Source: a bacterium (GTDB lineage Bacteria; Electryoneota; B3-LCP). From it: a DNA stretch of 64,000 nucleotides. Where the stretch lies: NCBI GenBank assembly GCA_026394195.1, contig JAPKYS010000010.1:62001-126000 (forward strand). The letters are read 5' to 3'. Below the pieces are notes generated by a model. That model made no database searches. It worked only from the letters and a program-made list of their open reading frames with translations, and was not told the origin of the DNA. This document shows, in pieces, positions 7,057 to 17,104 of the stretch (position 1 is the stretch's first letter; each line of letters begins with the position of its first letter). The position numbers were made by a program, and so were the translations under genes.

Positions 7057-8988
7057 ATGAGCAAGATCATCGGAATTGATCTGGGTACGACCAACTCGGT
7101 TGTTGCCGTTATGGAAGGCAATGAAGCCGTGGTCATCCCCAATGCTGAAGGAAGCCGCACCACTCCTTCCGTTGTAGCTTTTGCCAAGACGGGAGACCGC
7201 CTGGTCGGTGCTCCAGCCAAGCGTCAGGCTGTGACTAATCCGTTGAAAACCGTCTACTCGATCAAGCGGTTCATGGGCAGACAATACGTCGAGGTCGGCG
7301 AAGAAATTAAAAACGTTCCCTACAAAGTCAGCGCTGGAGATAACGGCCAGGCGCGTGTAGAAATTGACGATAAAGTATATACTCCGCCCGAAATTTCGGC
7401 GATGATTCTGCAGAAGATGAAGCAGGCTGCCGAAGATTACCTCGGCGAGAAGGTGACTCATGCCGTCATTACCGTACCGGCATACTTCAACGACACACAA
7501 CGCCAGGCGACCAAAGACGCAGGTGAAATCGCCGGTTTGAAGGTCGAACGCATCATCAACGAACCGACCGCGGCTTCGCTGGCGTACGGAATCGACAGGA
7601 CCAAGGATGAATGCATAGCGGTATACGACTTGGGCGGTGGAACGTTCGATATTTCCATTCTGGAACTCGGTGACGGTGTCTTCGAAGTCAAATCCACCAA
7701 TGGCGATACTCACCTGGGCGGCGACGACTTCGATCAGCGCTTGATCAATTACGTGGCGGATGAATTCCAAAAATCCGACGGCATCGACCTGCGCAAGGAC
7801 GTCATGGCGAAACAGAGACTGCGGGAAGCCTGCGAAAAAGCCAAAATTGAACTTTCCAGCACGCAGCAGACCCAGATCAACCTCCCCTTTATCACGGCGA
7901 CGCAGGAAGGTCCCAAGCACCTCGATCTGACGGTCACCCGAGCCAAATTCGAAGAACTGGTTTCTGACTTGATAGAACGCAGCATCGAACCGTGCCGCAA
8001 GGCGTTGGCATCTGCCAAGCTGACTCAGAAGAATATCGACGAGGTGATCCTGGTCGGCGGTTCCACCCGCGTTCCCGCTGTCATAGAGGCAGTGCGCAAG
8101 TTCTTCGAAAAGGAACCGAACCGCAGCGTCAATCCGGATGAAGTGGTAGCGATGGGAGCCGCCATTCAGGGTGGCATTCTTAGCGGGGAAGTGAAGAAAG
8201 ACATGGTCTTACTGGACGTGACGCCGCTCTCACTGGGGATCGAAACCCTGGGCAACGTCATGACCCGGCTGATCGAAGCCAATACCACCATCCCGCACCG
8301 CAGGACCGAGGTTTTCTCCACAGCTTCAGACATTCAGACCACGGTGGATATCCACGTCTTGCAGGGTGAACGCCCCATGGCTTATGACAACAAGACCATT
8401 GGACGCTTCCAATTGGACGGAATTCCGCCGGCTCCGCGCGGCATCCCGCAGATCGAAGTGACATTCGACATCGATGCCAACGGCATCCTATCGGTATCCG
8501 CCAAGGATAAAGCCACCAGCAAGGAACAATCCATAAAGATCCAGGCTTCTTCCGGATTATCCAAGGAAGAGGTCGAAAAGATGAAGACCGACGCCAAATC
8601 TCATGCGGCTGAAGACGTTCGCAAGCGGGAAGAAGTCGAAGCTCGCAATCAGGGCGACGCCTTGGCCTGGCAGACCGAGAAGCAAATGAAGGAATTTGGC
8701 GACAAGATCGATCCGGATAACAAAGCCAAGCTGGATGCAGCCGTCGAACGACTGAAGGCAGCTCTGCGCGGCAGCGACCTCGATGAGATCAAGAACGCCA
8801 CCAACGACTTGCAGCAGATCTGGTCGCAGGCATCGTCCAAGATGTACGAAGCAGCTCAGCAGCAGCAGGCACAGCCAAAAGCAGAACCTCAGCCTGAAGC
8901 CGGTCCGACACCCGGCGCTGAAACTGGAGAAAAGGTAGTCGAGAACGTGGATTACGAAGTTGTCGACGATGAAGGACCGAAAAAGTAG
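7057..8988 (+). CDS. dnaK: Molecular chaperone DnaK (Hsp70)
   Basis: 643 residues, full length for Hsp70. The nucleotide-binding domain starts [19 protein letters not shown] and has the phosphate-2 motif [10 protein letters not shown] and the [12 protein letters not shown] signature. The linker [18 protein letters not shown] leads into the substrate-binding domain, and the protein ends with a Gln/Pro/Glu-rich tail and the acidic [16 protein letters not shown] lies three codons upstream, but ATG 7057 fits the Shine-Dalgarno AGGAGG at 7041-7046 and the family N-terminus. It folds and refolds cytoplasmic proteins with DnaJ and GrpE, neither of which is in the window, and works with ClpB (about 3 kb downstream) in disaggregation. 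Confidence 0.98.
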   Translation: MSKIIGIDLGTTNSVVAVMEGNEAVVIPNAEGSRTTPSVVAFAKTGDRLVGAPAKRQAVTNPLKTVYSIKRFMGRQYVEVGEEIKNVPYKVSAGDNGQARVEIDDKVYTPPEISAMILQKMKQAAEDYLGEKVTHAVITVPAYFNDTQRQATKDAGEIAGLKVERIINEPTAASLAYGIDRTKDECIAVYDLGGGTFDISILELGDGVFEVKSTNGDTHLGGDDFDQRLINYVADEFQKSDGIDLRKDVMAKQRLREACEKAKIELSSTQQTQINLPFITATQEGPKHLDLTVTRAKFEELVSDLIERSIEPCRKALASAKLTQKNIDEVILVGGSTRVPAVIEAVRKFFEKEPNRSVNPDEVVAMGAAIQGGILSGEVKKDMVLLDVTPLSLGIETLGNVMTRLIEANTTIPHRRTEVFSTASDIQTTVDIHVLQGERPMAYDNKTIGRFQLDGIPPAPRGIPQIEVTFDIDANGILSVSAKDKATSKEQSIKIQASSGLSKEEVEKMKTDAKSHAAEDVRKREEVEARNQGDALAWQTEKQMKEFGDKIDPDNKAKLDAAVERLKAALRGSDLDEIKNATNDLQQIWSQASSKMYEAAQQQQAQPKAEPQPEAGPTPGAETGEKVVENVDYEVVDDEGPKK

Positions 8989-9253
8989 ATTGATGCAGTT
9001 GTAGAGAGGGCGCACGCAGTGCGCCCCTACACGATTAGAGCGTTGGGGTGTCCGTCAGCTGACGGATTGCCCCGACCCGCTAATTTGGAGTGCGGAAGCT
9101 TGCTTCCGCCTTAATGGGTATGCGGTGGCAAGCCATCGCACTCCACAATCCAGGTGTTGCGTCATGTTTTTTGGCGCAGCCCCTTGCCTTTAATTTGGTC
9201 GCTCCCCAACTTTAAACTTTTAACATTTAACCTTCAACTCTCAAGGATGACCC
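8989..9253. repeat. Intergenic region with dispersed repeats
   Basis: Contains a GCGCACGCAGTGCGC palindrome near 9009, a CGTCAGCTGACG palindrome near 9053 and the family C element at 9071-9152. No gene seen. Confidence 0.6.
9071..9152 (+). repeat. Family C dispersed repeat, copy 1
   Basis: The first 60 bases (from CCCGACCCGCTAATTTGGAG to TGCGGTGGCA) are identical to 57817-57876. The similarity continues with a few changes to about 9152. A GCGGAAGC-TT-GCTTCCGC hairpin lies in the middle. Both copies are intergenic and in the same orientation. Confidence 0.85.
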
Positions 9254-9487
9254 ATGTTAAAAACCTTCACGTACGCAGAATTACAGGAATACAACGGACA
9301 AAACGGCAAACCGGTTTACATTTGTTTCAAGGGAAACGTCTATGACGTATCCGGCAGCGACCTCTGGAAGACCGGTCGTCATCAGAACCGCCACGACGGC
9401 GGCGATGATCTGACCGATTTCCTGAATCAGGCTCCTCACGGAGAAACCGTCTTCACTCGCTTCCCGATTGTGGGGAAACTGGAATAG
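9254..9487 (+). CDS. Cytochrome b5-like heme/steroid-binding domain protein
   Basis: 77 residues, a single small domain. FTYAELQEYNGQNGKPVYIC and GNVYDVSGSDLW match the start of the cytochrome b5-like family; bacterial and archaeal stand-alone members have the same length. A second block, GRHQNRHDGGDDLTDFLNQAPHG, carries the HxxxD...L.....HG pattern in which the histidines are candidate heme ligands. It is likely soluble and cytoplasmic, binding heme or a related ligand. Start ATG 9254 follows CTCAAGGATG. Confidence 0.8.
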   Translation: MLKTFTYAELQEYNGQNGKPVYICFKGNVYDVSGSDLWKTGRHQNRHDGGDDLTDFLNQAPHGETVFTRFPIVGKLE

Positions 9488-9529
9488 AAAGAAGCAATAA
9501 GTTCTAAGTCCGCAGCTATATTATTGTCG

Positions 9530-9578
9530 GGGTCGGTCTTGCTCCGACCCGATAAAAATAATCGGGGTTTTCCCCGAT
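9530..9578. repeat. Two adjacent hairpins before the VOC gene
   Basis: GGGTCGG...CCGACCC at 9530-9550 and ATCGGGG-TTTT-CCCCGAT at 9561-9578. Related GGGTCGG/CCGACCC hairpins occur around 10148, 10428 and 57800. They lie in the leader of the VOC-family gene. Confidence 0.55.
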
Positions 9579-9595
9579 CAAGTAGGAAGAAAATC

Positions 9596-9979
9596 ATGTC
9601 AGACAAACCAAAAATCGGCAGTATTACCTGGCGCGACCTGACCGTGCCGGATGCAGAATCCATCCGCGATTTTTATGCTCAAGTCGTCGGCTGGTCCAGC
9701 GAACCATTAGACATGGGCGGTTACAGCGATTACACCATGACCACCCCCAGCGGCAAGCAGGTTGCGGGTATCTGCCACGCTCGCGGCGGCAATGCCGACA
9801 TACCTCCGGAATGGTTGATGTACGTGACAGTCATCGAGCTGAATTCGAGTCTGGATACCTGCCGCGAATTGGGCGGCAAGATTATTGCTGGACCCAAGAC
9901 CATGGCAGGCATGGGGCGTTACGCCGTCATCCAGGACCCTGCCGGCGCGGTTCTGGCGCTGTGGGAAGCGGAAGGATAA
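9596..9979 (+). CDS. VOC-superfamily (glyoxalase-like) protein
   Basis: 127 residues with the paired beta-alpha-beta-beta-beta modules of the VOC fold: an ITWRDLTVPDAESIRDFY opening, a central GICHARGGNADIPPEWLMYV, and the closing GRYAVIQDPAGAVLALWE that normally carries a metal-ligand Glu. Its length and the two-half pattern fit stand-alone bacterial VOC proteins related to glyoxalase or extradiol dioxygenase. An upstream extension to 9524 is hairpin DNA; ATG 9596 has a GGAAGA 5 bases upstream. The substrate is unknown. Confidence 0.8.
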   Translation: MSDKPKIGSITWRDLTVPDAESIRDFYAQVVGWSSEPLDMGGYSDYTMTTPSGKQVAGICHARGGNADIPPEWLMYVTVIELNSSLDTCRELGGKIIAGPKTMAGMGRYAVIQDPAGAVLALWEAEG

Positions 9980-10632
9980 GGGGGGCATTGGTTGTCAGTA
10001 TAATTTGTCATTCCGGCGAAGTCCGGAATCTGACAAATTATGAGTTATGAATGAAGGGGAAAAAACTGAACCGCAGATTACCCTGATTACCCTGATTCCG
10101 CTGAAGAAAAACAGGTAGAGCGGTAGCTCGCTGCCGCCAAGCAAGCATAATCGGGGTCGCCCCTGACCCCGACGGGATTGAACTGGGTAGGATAGACATT
10201 CCTGTCTGTCCGTAGATTGTCTGAATCACTGATGACACTGATTACGTTGAATCCGCTGATAAAAAAAAGCTTTGTCATTCTGGCTTGTCCAGAATCCGAC
10301 AAGGCTGAGGAAGGGTAGCGCGTTGCGTCAGGTCTTTAGCGAAGCGGTGACCTGACGCTGGTAAAATATTCTGAACCGCTGAAAACGCTGATGACGATGA
10401 TTTCGCTGATGAAAAAACGAACATAGTCAGGGTCGCCCCGGACCCCGACGTTAACACCCGAATGATCCGAATAGGGCGGACGGGTGTGCTTATACATCAA
10501 GTTTCTGAAGAGACTGTAGGAATTTGTGTCATTCCGGACAACCCTTCAGACGCGTGATCGGGAAGCGAAGAGCAAATCCGTATCGAGGAAAATGAGGCGA
10601 GTGCATACCGATTCAACAAGGTAAACTTGAAT
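9980..10632. repeat. Repeat-dense intergenic island
   Basis: About 650 bases with no gene but many short mobile-looking repeats. They include GTCATTCCGG...CCGGAATCTGAC near 10007 and a relative near 10275, GATTACCCTGATTACCCTGATT near 10077 and related CTGATGACACTGATTAC text near 10228 and 10380, a GGGTCGCCCC hairpin near 10148 and 10428, an AGACATTCCTGTCT element near 10196 and a family B hairpin at 10321-10360. Most have relatives elsewhere in the window. Confidence 0.7.
10321..10360 (+). repeat. Family B hairpin, copy 2
   Basis: GCGTCAGGTC and GACCTGACGC arms with a TTTAGCGAAGCGGT centre; a perfect 10-base stem. Confidence 0.75.
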
Positions 10633-11628
10633 ATGAAAATACTAAATGATCAACTTGGTAGTGAATCTCTAAGGAAACTTGAGAATTATCCTGATCCTCT
10701 TGCAAGAGCCATAACTAACTCCTTGCGACGGTCACTCAGTATTCAAAAAAGAATGATTGAAGGAATCGATATCGAACCACGAAAGCATGATTTTTTTCAT
10801 GTATATATTTTTTATTTATTTATCAAATTGAGATGCTATTATCGTTCGATTATTGGATTAATTGTTGATCAGAACTGAATAGTGGCTGAATCAATAACGA
10901 GAATGGTATTCGAGCATCTTGCGATGATGTTTTATTTAGCAACAAGATCAACAGAAAATGAAAAGAACAAAATTTCCGAACATTTATATAATAAAGATAG
11001 ACGTGACTTGTTCAAATTAATCGCGAAATCAACAGGGCTTATTGATCAAAGTGGGCCGCATATAGAATCAGTAGAGGAAATTATCGGGAAAATTTCTGAG
11101 CTATCTGAGGAGAAACGCAGGATACTGATGGATGCAATCGATGAGGAGATTAAGAGAGGAGAGGAAAATCCACTTTTAGGAGAAATTGTTCGAGAAGAGC
11201 CGGATAAGCTAAAGATATTATTTTTAAAGAAAACGAAATATTGGGAGGTTCTGAACAAAATGGAAAAAGAATTTGAAAAATTAAAGAGGGTTGACTATAT
11301 CTGTAAGAAAACTGATGAACAAATGAACGAAGAGCCGCAGATTTGGCAAATACGTCCAGATTGGACAGGATGTTATGAGACTTTATATAGAATAACTTCA
11401 TGGGATGTTCACCCATCAACGTTGGGTGCATCTAAATTAGTTGATGAGCATTTCCAAACAGTTGATTTTAATTCAATTCGGGGGAAACAAGGGCTAATTA
11501 TAACGTTAATAGAACATATTTTACTTGGTTGTTGGCTCATCAATAAGGAATTTGCACTTAATTATAATGTAGAATTAAACGATCTTCTTAATGAAAATGC
11601 CAAAAATAACCAAAATAGAATCCAGTAA
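10633..11628 (+). pseudogene. DUF5677-like gene interrupted by an in-frame TGA
   Basis: Two open frames, 10633-10878 and 10882-11628, lie in the same frame, separated only by TGA (10876-10878) and one codon. Read through, they give one protein of about 331 residues. The sequence across the stop (RSIIGLIVDQN, stop, IVAESITRMVFEHLAMMFYL) matches the continuous helix pair typical of DUF5677-like proteins (a hydrophobic helix, then R-x-x-x-E-H). The second half alone could start at GTG 10882, but it has no ribosome-binding site there and would lack a conserved helix. The gene is far more AT-rich than its neighbours and sits in a repeat island, which suggests acquisition by transfer followed by decay. 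Recoding or an assembly error cannot be excluded. Confidence 0.65.
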
Positions 11629-11973
11629 ACAAAACTAAATTCACAGCTGTTACTCACTTATAATGCGACTCTTAGATCTAGATTTTCAGCGAAATATTCG
11701 TTATACGCGCGTGTCCTGGCCAACTTATTGACCAGGTTTATCTTAATACAGACCCCCTGTGGGTAACTTAAAATAAAAACCTGTCTTCCAACTTGATCCA
11801 CTAAAGTGGCTTGCCGGAATGACACACGGCGCTTTTTCATCAGCGCAATCAGCGTCTTCAGCGTTTTCAGCGGTTCCGACAATAATCCCAGCGTCAGGTC
11901 ACCGCTTCGCTAATGACCTGCCGCAACGAAATGTTTTTCCAGCCACTAGCAACCAGCAACAAGCAACCAACTT
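11629..11973. repeat. Intergenic repeats upstream of clpB
   Basis: 345 bases. They include reverse-orientation copies of the CTGATGACGCTGATT-type repeat (around 11835-11875) and of family B (11889-11928), then short CAGCAAC/AGCAACC direct repeats just before the clpB start. A reverse 74-codon open frame here is made of these repeats. No promoter is obvious. Confidence 0.6.
11889..11928 (-). repeat. Family B hairpin, copy 3 (inverted orientation)
   Basis: GCGTCAGGTCA arm and TGACCTGCCGC arm (one mismatch) around CCGCTTCGCTAA. Confidence 0.7.
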
Positions 11974-14607
11974 ATGTCTCCTGAAAAACTGACCATCAAA
12001 TCTCAGGAAGCCCTGCAGCAGGCAGATCGCCTCGCTGCCGAACTGGGCAACCAGAATATCGAACCCGAGCACCTCTTCAAAGCGCTCCTGCAGGATGAAG
12101 AGAGCCTGATCCGGGAAATATTAGCCAAGCTGGGCGCCAACCAGAAGAACCTGGTAAGCTCACTGGATCTGGAGATCGATCGCTTCCCCAAAGTCAGCGG
12201 AGCAGCTGCGGATCAGCGCTATCTCGCCAAATATCTGAACGTCCTGATCGATCAAGCCGAAAAGGAAGCCGGAGCGCTATCCGACGAATTCGTTTCGCCC
12301 GAACATTTCCTGCTGGCAGCCGTCGAATTGAAGACCATGTTCATTGGTAAGCTGCTGAAGAAGATCGGCGTCACCCGCGATGGTGTACTGAAGGTCTTGA
12401 AGGAACTGCGCGGCACCCAGCGCGTCACCGATCAGGCTCCGGAAACAAAGTACAAGGCTCTGGAACGCTACACCCGCGACTTGACCAACCTGGCCAGACA
12501 GGGCAAATTGGACCCGGTCATCGGGCGCGATGAAGAGATTCGCCGGATGCTGCAGGTGCTGTCGCGGCGCATCAAGAACAACCCGGTCTTGATCGGCGAA
12601 CCCGGAGTGGGGAAGACCGCCATCGCCGAAGGGTTGGCGCACCGCATCGCTTCCGGCGACGTCCCGGAAAGCCTGAAATCCAAGCGGGTGCTGGCGCTGG
12701 ATCTGGGCGCGTTAATCGCCGGAACCAAGTACCGCGGCGAATTTGAAGACCGCTTAAAAGCCGTCCTCAAGGATATCCAGGCGGCAGAAGGCGAAGTCAT
12801 CCTCTTTATCGACGAATTGCACACCATCGTCGGAGCCGGTTCCGCCGAAGGAGCGATGGACGCATCCAACATGCTGAAGCCCGCTCTGGCCAAGGGTGAA
12901 CTGCGCGCCATCGGAGCCACCACGCTGGATGAATACCGCAAGTATATAGAGAAGGACGCCGCCCTGGAGCGCCGCTTCCAGCCGGTGCTGGTGGACGAAC
13001 CCAGCGTCGAAGATACTATTTCCATCCTGCGCGGCTTGCAGGAAAAATACGAAGCTCACCACAAAGTGCGCATCACCGACGCGGCGCTGGTATCGGCGGC
13101 AGTATTGTCGCAACGCTACATTTCCGACCGCTTCCTGCCCGACAAAGCCATCGACTTGGTGGATGAAGCCGCCAGCAAGCTGCGCATCGAGATCGATTCC
13201 ATGCCCGAAGAGCTGGAGATGGTCACTCGCAAAATGACGCAGCTCGAAATCGAAAAGCAGGGGCTGAAACGCGAGAGCGACGAGGCATCGAAGAAGCGTT
13301 TGGAGGGAGTCGAAGAGGAACTGACCAAGCTGCAAGAAGAAGAGAAGGGGCTGCGGGCTCGCTGGCTGCACGAAAAAGAGATCCTAAACGAGATCGGCTA
13401 CATCAAGGAGCGCATCGATCAGGTCAAGCAGGAAGAAGCCGTCGCTGAACGCGAAAACGACTTCAACAAGGTCAGCGAATTACGCTATGGCGTGCTGCGC
13501 GACCTCGACCGCAAGCTGACTTCGTTAAAAGAGCAGCTCATTCAGTTTCAAGGCGACCACCGCCTGCTGCGCGAAGAAGTCACCGAAGAAGACATCGCTG
13601 AGATCGTCTCACGTTGGACCCGTATTCCGGTATCCCGAATGCTGGAAAGCGAGAAGCAGAAGCTCCTGCACATGGAAGAGAACCTGCACACCCGCGTTAT
13701 CGGGCAGGACGAAGCCGTCGAAGCCGTTTCGGATGCCATCCGCAGGGCTCGAGCCGGTCTGCAGGAAGAGAATCGACCACTGGGCAGTTTCATTTTTCTT
13801 GGTTCTACCGGCGTCGGGAAGACCGAGCTAGCACGAGCCTTAGCTGAATTCCTCTTCGATGATGAAGCCGCGCTGGTGCGGCTGGACATGTCCGAATATC
13901 AGGAACGCCACACCGTCTCCAGGCTGATCGGCGCTCCACCCGGCTATGTGGGCTACGAGGAAGGCGGACAATTGACTGAAGCCGTCCGGCGCAGACCCTA
14001 TTCGGTCGTGCTGTTAGATGAGATTGAGAAGGCGCATCCCGAGGTCTTCAATGTGCTGCTGCAACTTCTGGACGATGGCCGCCTGACCGATAACAAGGGG
14101 CGCACCGTCAACTTCAAGAACACCATCATCATCATGACCTCGAACCTGGGATCTGAGTTGATTCGTGCCCGACAGGCTGAAGAAAACGGCGCTTCCAGCG
14201 AAGCTCAGGAGGATATTAAAGGCGAAATCCTGGCTCTGCTGCACCAGACGCTCAGACCTGAGTTTCTGAACCGTATCGATGAGGTCATCGTCTTCCACCC
14301 GCTGACCACCGAGCATCTCCGAGCCATCCTGCATTTGCAGCTCAAGCTGCTGCTGAAACGGCTGGAGAAACAGCAGGTCAGCCTTACCTTGACGCCCGCA
14401 GCGGAAAACTACTTGATCGAAATCGGCACCGATCCACTTTTCGGCGCGCGCCCGTTAAAGCGCGCACTTCAGCGCGAATTGGTCAATCCCCTGGCGCGCG
14501 AAATTCTCGCGGGTGAGTTCCTGCCCGGAGACATTATCGGGGTGGATTATTCGGATGGGGAGTTGAGGTTTTCCAAGGAAGTTCAGGCAGAAGTGGTAGA
14601 AGAATAG
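11974..14607 (+). CDS. clpB: ATP-dependent disaggregase ClpB
   Basis: 877 residues, normal for ClpB. In order: a Clp N-terminal repeat domain ([20 protein letters not shown]; second repeat near residues 80-145), AAA-1 with Walker A GEPGVGKT and Walker [10 protein letters not shown], the long coiled-coil middle domain (about 410-530, rich in Glu/Lys/Leu) that separates ClpB from ClpA/ClpC, and AAA-2 with Walker [10 protein letters not shown] and the [12 protein letters not shown]alker B. The C-terminal D2-small domain includes [18 protein letters not shown]. It acts as a cytoplasmic hexamer that threads aggregated proteins, handing over from DnaK. ATG 11974 has no clear Shine-Dalgarno. A terminator follows. 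Confidence 0.97.
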   Translation: MSPEKLTIKSQEALQQADRLAAELGNQNIEPEHLFKALLQDEESLIREILAKLGANQKNLVSSLDLEIDRFPKVSGAAADQRYLAKYLNVLIDQAEKEAGALSDEFVSPEHFLLAAVELKTMFIGKLLKKIGVTRDGVLKVLKELRGTQRVTDQAPETKYKALERYTRDLTNLARQGKLDPVIGRDEEIRRMLQVLSRRIKNNPVLIGEPGVGKTAIAEGLAHRIASGDVPESLKSKRVLALDLGALIAGTKYRGEFEDRLKAVLKDIQAAEGEVILFIDELHTIVGAGSAEGAMDASNMLKPALAKGELRAIGATTLDEYRKYIEKDAALERRFQPVLVDEPSVEDTISILRGLQEKYEAHHKVRITDAALVSAAVLSQRYISDRFLPDKAIDLVDEAASKLRIEIDSMPEELEMVTRKMTQLEIEKQGLKRESDEASKKRLEGVEEELTKLQEEEKGLRARWLHEKEILNEIGYIKERIDQVKQEEAVAERENDFNKVSELRYGVLRDLDRKLTSLKEQLIQFQGDHRLLREEVTEEDIAEIVSRWTRIPVSRMLESEKQKLLHMEENLHTRVIGQDEAVEAVSDAIRRARAGLQEENRPLGSFIFLGSTGVGKTELARALAEFLFDDEAALVRLDMSEYQERHTVSRLIGAPPGYVGYEEGGQLTEAVRRRPYSVVLLDEIEKAHPEVFNVLLQLLDDGRLTDNKGRTVNFKNTIIIMTSNLGSELIRARQAEENGASSEAQEDIKGEILALLHQTLRPEFLNRIDEVIVFHPLTTEHLRAILHLQLKLLLKRLEKQQVSLTLTPAAENYLIEIGTDPLFGARPLKRALQRELVNPLAREILAGEFLPGDIIGVDYSDGELRFSKEVQAEVVEE

Positions 14608-14639
14608 AATTACTGAAATCATTATCGGTTCAATAACGT

Positions 14640-14670
14640 GAAAGGTTGGGAAATCCCAACCTTTTGCTTT
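14640..14670 (+). terminator. Intrinsic terminator of clpB
   Basis: AAAGGTTGGG-AAAT-CCCAACCTTT, a perfect 10-base stem followed by TGCTTTAAT. Confidence 0.8.
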
Positions 14671-14810
14671 AATCCACCGCACTTTTGAGAGGTACATTCC
14701 CATCTTCAGGATCAATTGGGATTTTTATTCGTATAACTTATCAAAGCCTGTTTATGTTGAACAATTTCCGGTAATTAGGCAAGAATATTCCGGATGTTAA
14801 TGACAATAGT

Positions 14811-14816
14811 TATAAT
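14811..14816 (+). promoter_or_regulatory. Possible -10 element for the KamA-family gene
   Basis: TATAAT 13 bases before the ATG at 14830. A convincing -35 hexamer is not visible at 17 bases (TTCCGG), so this is tentative. If real, the leader is only about 7 bases and would barely include the AGAGGTG ribosome-binding site. Confidence 0.35.
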
Positions 14817-14829
14817 AGAGGTGAATCCT

Positions 14830-16692
14830 ATGAACCTTACTGCTAATAATCTGCTGAAAGATTGCACGAAAAATAATCCTCAAGAAAAGAACAGCGAAGC
14901 AAAACGATCCCTTCTCAAGCAGATCTGGACCTATAACCCCACCATTGCAGAGATCCTGCACCGTAATAGCACCGATAAAGTCACCCGCCGCGAGTTGTAC
15001 GCTTATTTTATACAATTGGAAATAAAGCTGGAAACACAACCGGACACCATTCATTCATTGGAATGGGACATTGCTATGGAGTCTCTGGTTGTCGCTAAAA
15101 ACATCATATCGGCTCGATCCGAGAGATTGACCGGATTCAATCTGATCGAATTACTCCGTTCATTAGCAGAAGAGCCGGTTTCCGAGACGAAACTGAATCA
15201 AGTCGATTGCGGTTTTCTAATGGAAATGGAGAGGTTGTTTGCGGGTTGTCGAGCACGCTCGGGCATCTACAGGGGACAAAGGCTCCCGGCTTTTGCCAAG
15301 CTAAAAGGACGTGAAGCAGCATTGGCTCGCAGTATCGACCTGGAAAGGTTGGCTGAACGAATCAGTCGCAGTATACGTCGCTATCCGACTGGAATGGATC
15401 GAAGTGTGGTGCAACGACGTAAGGAAAATCTCAGACGGATGAAAGAGTCGATGAGTGTATCAGAATATGAGTGGAGCGATTGGCGTTGGCAGGTGCGAAA
15501 CGTCATCCGAGATGCAGAGGAATTGCAGAAACATATCGAGCTTTCCCAGGAGGAGTATCAATCGATTAAAGCGGGGACACAAAGTCGGCTCCCATTTGGC
15601 ATAACGCCATATTACGTACATCTCATGGATTACAGCGCTCGAAGTGGTCGAGACAGGGCAATTCGTTATCAGGTTATTCCACCGGGAAATTACGTGGAGC
15701 GGATGTCTTCAGGTCGGCGTGAACACGAACAATCCTTCGATTTCATGCTGGAACATGATACCGCACCCTGCGATCTGATCACACGCCGCTACCCAATGAT
15801 CTGTATCTTGAAACCTTATAACACCTGCGCACAGATCTGCGTTTATTGTCAGCGGAATTGGGAGGTAGAGGGTTGCCTTGACCCCAAGGCGATAGCTTCC
15901 CAAGACCAGATTCAGAATGCCATTCAGTATATTACCGAGCACACCGGATTGCGCGAAATTTTAATTACGGGAGGCGATCCTTTGATCCTGAGCGACAGTC
16001 GCCTACAGGAAATACTCGATCAATTGGCTGCGATTCGGCACGTGGAACGCATTCGCATCGGTACACGCACGCCCGTGGTTTTACCGATGCGAATCACTGA
16101 AAAACTCGCCGATCTATTAGCGAGCTATCGCATCCCCGGCCGTAGAGACGTCTGCGTTGTGACACACTTTGAGCATCCTTACGAAGTGACTCCGGAAGCA
16201 GCCACCGCAGTGAACAATCTGCGCAATCGGGGCATAAGTGTTTTCAACCAGGTCGTCTTTACATTTGCCAACTGCAGGCGTTTTGAGTTGGTAGCTCTAC
16301 GTCGTATCCTCGGGTTAATCGGAGTGGAACCCTACTACACCTTCTCACCTAAGGGAAAAGAGGAGACGATTTGGTATCGAATCCCGATTGCCAGATTACA
16401 GCAGGCAAGAAAGGAAGAGGCTCGCTTAACGCCCGGTACCTGGCGGACGGATGAGACCGTTTTCAATGTACCAGGGTTGGGGAAAAACTACTTGAATCGT
16501 CAACAAGATCACACTGTCGTGGCGATACTTCCCGATGGTTGCCGGGTTTATGAATTTCATCCCTGGGAGAAGAAATTAGCCTTAGCCAATACCTATCTCT
16601 ACACTGACATTTCGATCATGAATTTCCTTAAACGCTTGGAGGAAATTGGAGAAGATCCAGCAGAGTATTCTTCTATCTGGTACTATTATTAG
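14830..16692 (+). CDS. KamA-family radical SAM protein (lysine 2,3-aminomutase-like, extended)
   Basis: 620 residues. The [4Fe-4S] motif C333-x3-C337-x2-C340 (NTCAQICVYC), LITGGDPL and RIGTRTPVVLPMRI place it in the lysine 2,3-aminomutase/KamA family. Typical aminomutases have about 400-470 residues; this one carries an extra 200-residue N-terminal region (LLKQIWTYNPTIAEILHRNS onward) of unknown role and lacks the usual zinc-binding C-terminal tail. The family uses SAM and often PLP for 1,2-amino shifts; whether PLP binds here is unclear. ATG 14830 is chosen over 14794 because of the AGAGGTG 6 bases upstream. It is a single-gene unit. Confidence 0.85.
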   Translation: MNLTANNLLKDCTKNNPQEKNSEAKRSLLKQIWTYNPTIAEILHRNSTDKVTRRELYAYFIQLEIKLETQPDTIHSLEWDIAMESLVVAKNIISARSERLTGFNLIELLRSLAEEPVSETKLNQVDCGFLMEMERLFAGCRARSGIYRGQRLPAFAKLKGREAALARSIDLERLAERISRSIRRYPTGMDRSVVQRRKENLRRMKESMSVSEYEWSDWRWQVRNVIRDAEELQKHIELSQEEYQSIKAGTQSRLPFGITPYYVHLMDYSARSGRDRAIRYQVIPPGNYVERMSSGRREHEQSFDFMLEHDTAPCDLITRRYPMICILKPYNTCAQICVYCQRNWEVEGCLDPKAIASQDQIQNAIQYITEHTGLREILITGGDPLILSDSRLQEILDQLAAIRHVERIRIGTRTPVVLPMRITEKLADLLASYRIPGRRDVCVVTHFEHPYEVTPEAATAVNNLRNRGISVFNQVVFTFANCRRFELVALRRILGLIGVEPYYTFSPKGKEETIWYRIPIARLQQARKEEARLTPGTWRTDETVFNVPGLGKNYLNRQQDHTVVAILPDGCRVYEFHPWEKKLALANTYLYTDISIMNFLKRLEEIGEDPAEYSSIWYYY

Positions 16693-16743
16693 TGCCAACG
16701 ATAGGGGCTGATATTACGAATTATCTGAACACTGCCCAAAATC

Positions 16744-17104
16744 ATGAATGAATCAACCATGCTGACCAAACTCCTAAACCAGGCTCAATTCAAACAGGTT
16801 ACCGACGACGGTGCCAAAAAAGCTCGCATGGCGGTTTTGATCGGACCCGAGGAAGGCGCCCCCAATTTCGTCATGCGGCGCATCGAATTGGAAGCAGGTG
16901 GCTGCACCCCGTACCATCAGCATGCCTGGGGAACACGAGGTCTACATACTGGAAGGTTCTGGCAAGCTGGTAGGTGTTGACGGCGATTCCGCTTTAAAAC
17001 CGAACATGTCGGTTTTTGTCAAGCCAGATGCCATGCACCAATTCCAGGCTGACTCCGATAAACCTCTGGTCTTTCTCTGTACCATACCAAAACTCAACCG
17101 GTAG
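16744..17104 (+). pseudogene. Cupin-domain protein, split by a +1 frameshift
   Basis: The frame from ATG 16744 gives a normal small cupin up to GGCTPYHQHAW, then goes off into non-cupin sequence and stops at 16980. The +1 frame continues exactly where the cupin should: EHEVYILEGSGKLVGVDGD and a second motif with MHQFQADSDKPLVF. Dropping one G from the GGGG run at 16928-16931 joins the two into a continuous protein of about 119 residues with both cupin motifs (HxHxxxxxxE and H near the end). It is therefore a frameshifted gene or a sequencing error in a homopolymer. Cupins of this size bind a metal. The 3' end overlaps the convergent kinase gene by 11 bases. Confidence 0.75.

Noticed and set aside
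9168..9190. TTGGCGCAGCCCCTTGCC as a sigma-54 promoter before the cytochrome b5-like gene
   Set aside because: The GG-to-GC distance is one base too long and the -12 element is TTGCC.
10876..10878. Genome-wide TGA recoding as the explanation for the two in-frame TGAs
   Set aside because: Many genes here end in TGA, several as ATGA overlaps with the next start, so TGA is a working stop codon.
11658..11882. Reverse 74-codon open frame upstream of clpB
   Set aside because: Most of it is a translation of the CTGATGACGCTG-type repeat; no start signal.
12468..13025. Long reverse frames over clpB (also over dnaK, pnp, infB and the FG-GAP gene)
   Set aside because: Antisense shadows of strongly coding, GC-biased third-position sequence; the plus or minus partner is a full-length known protein.
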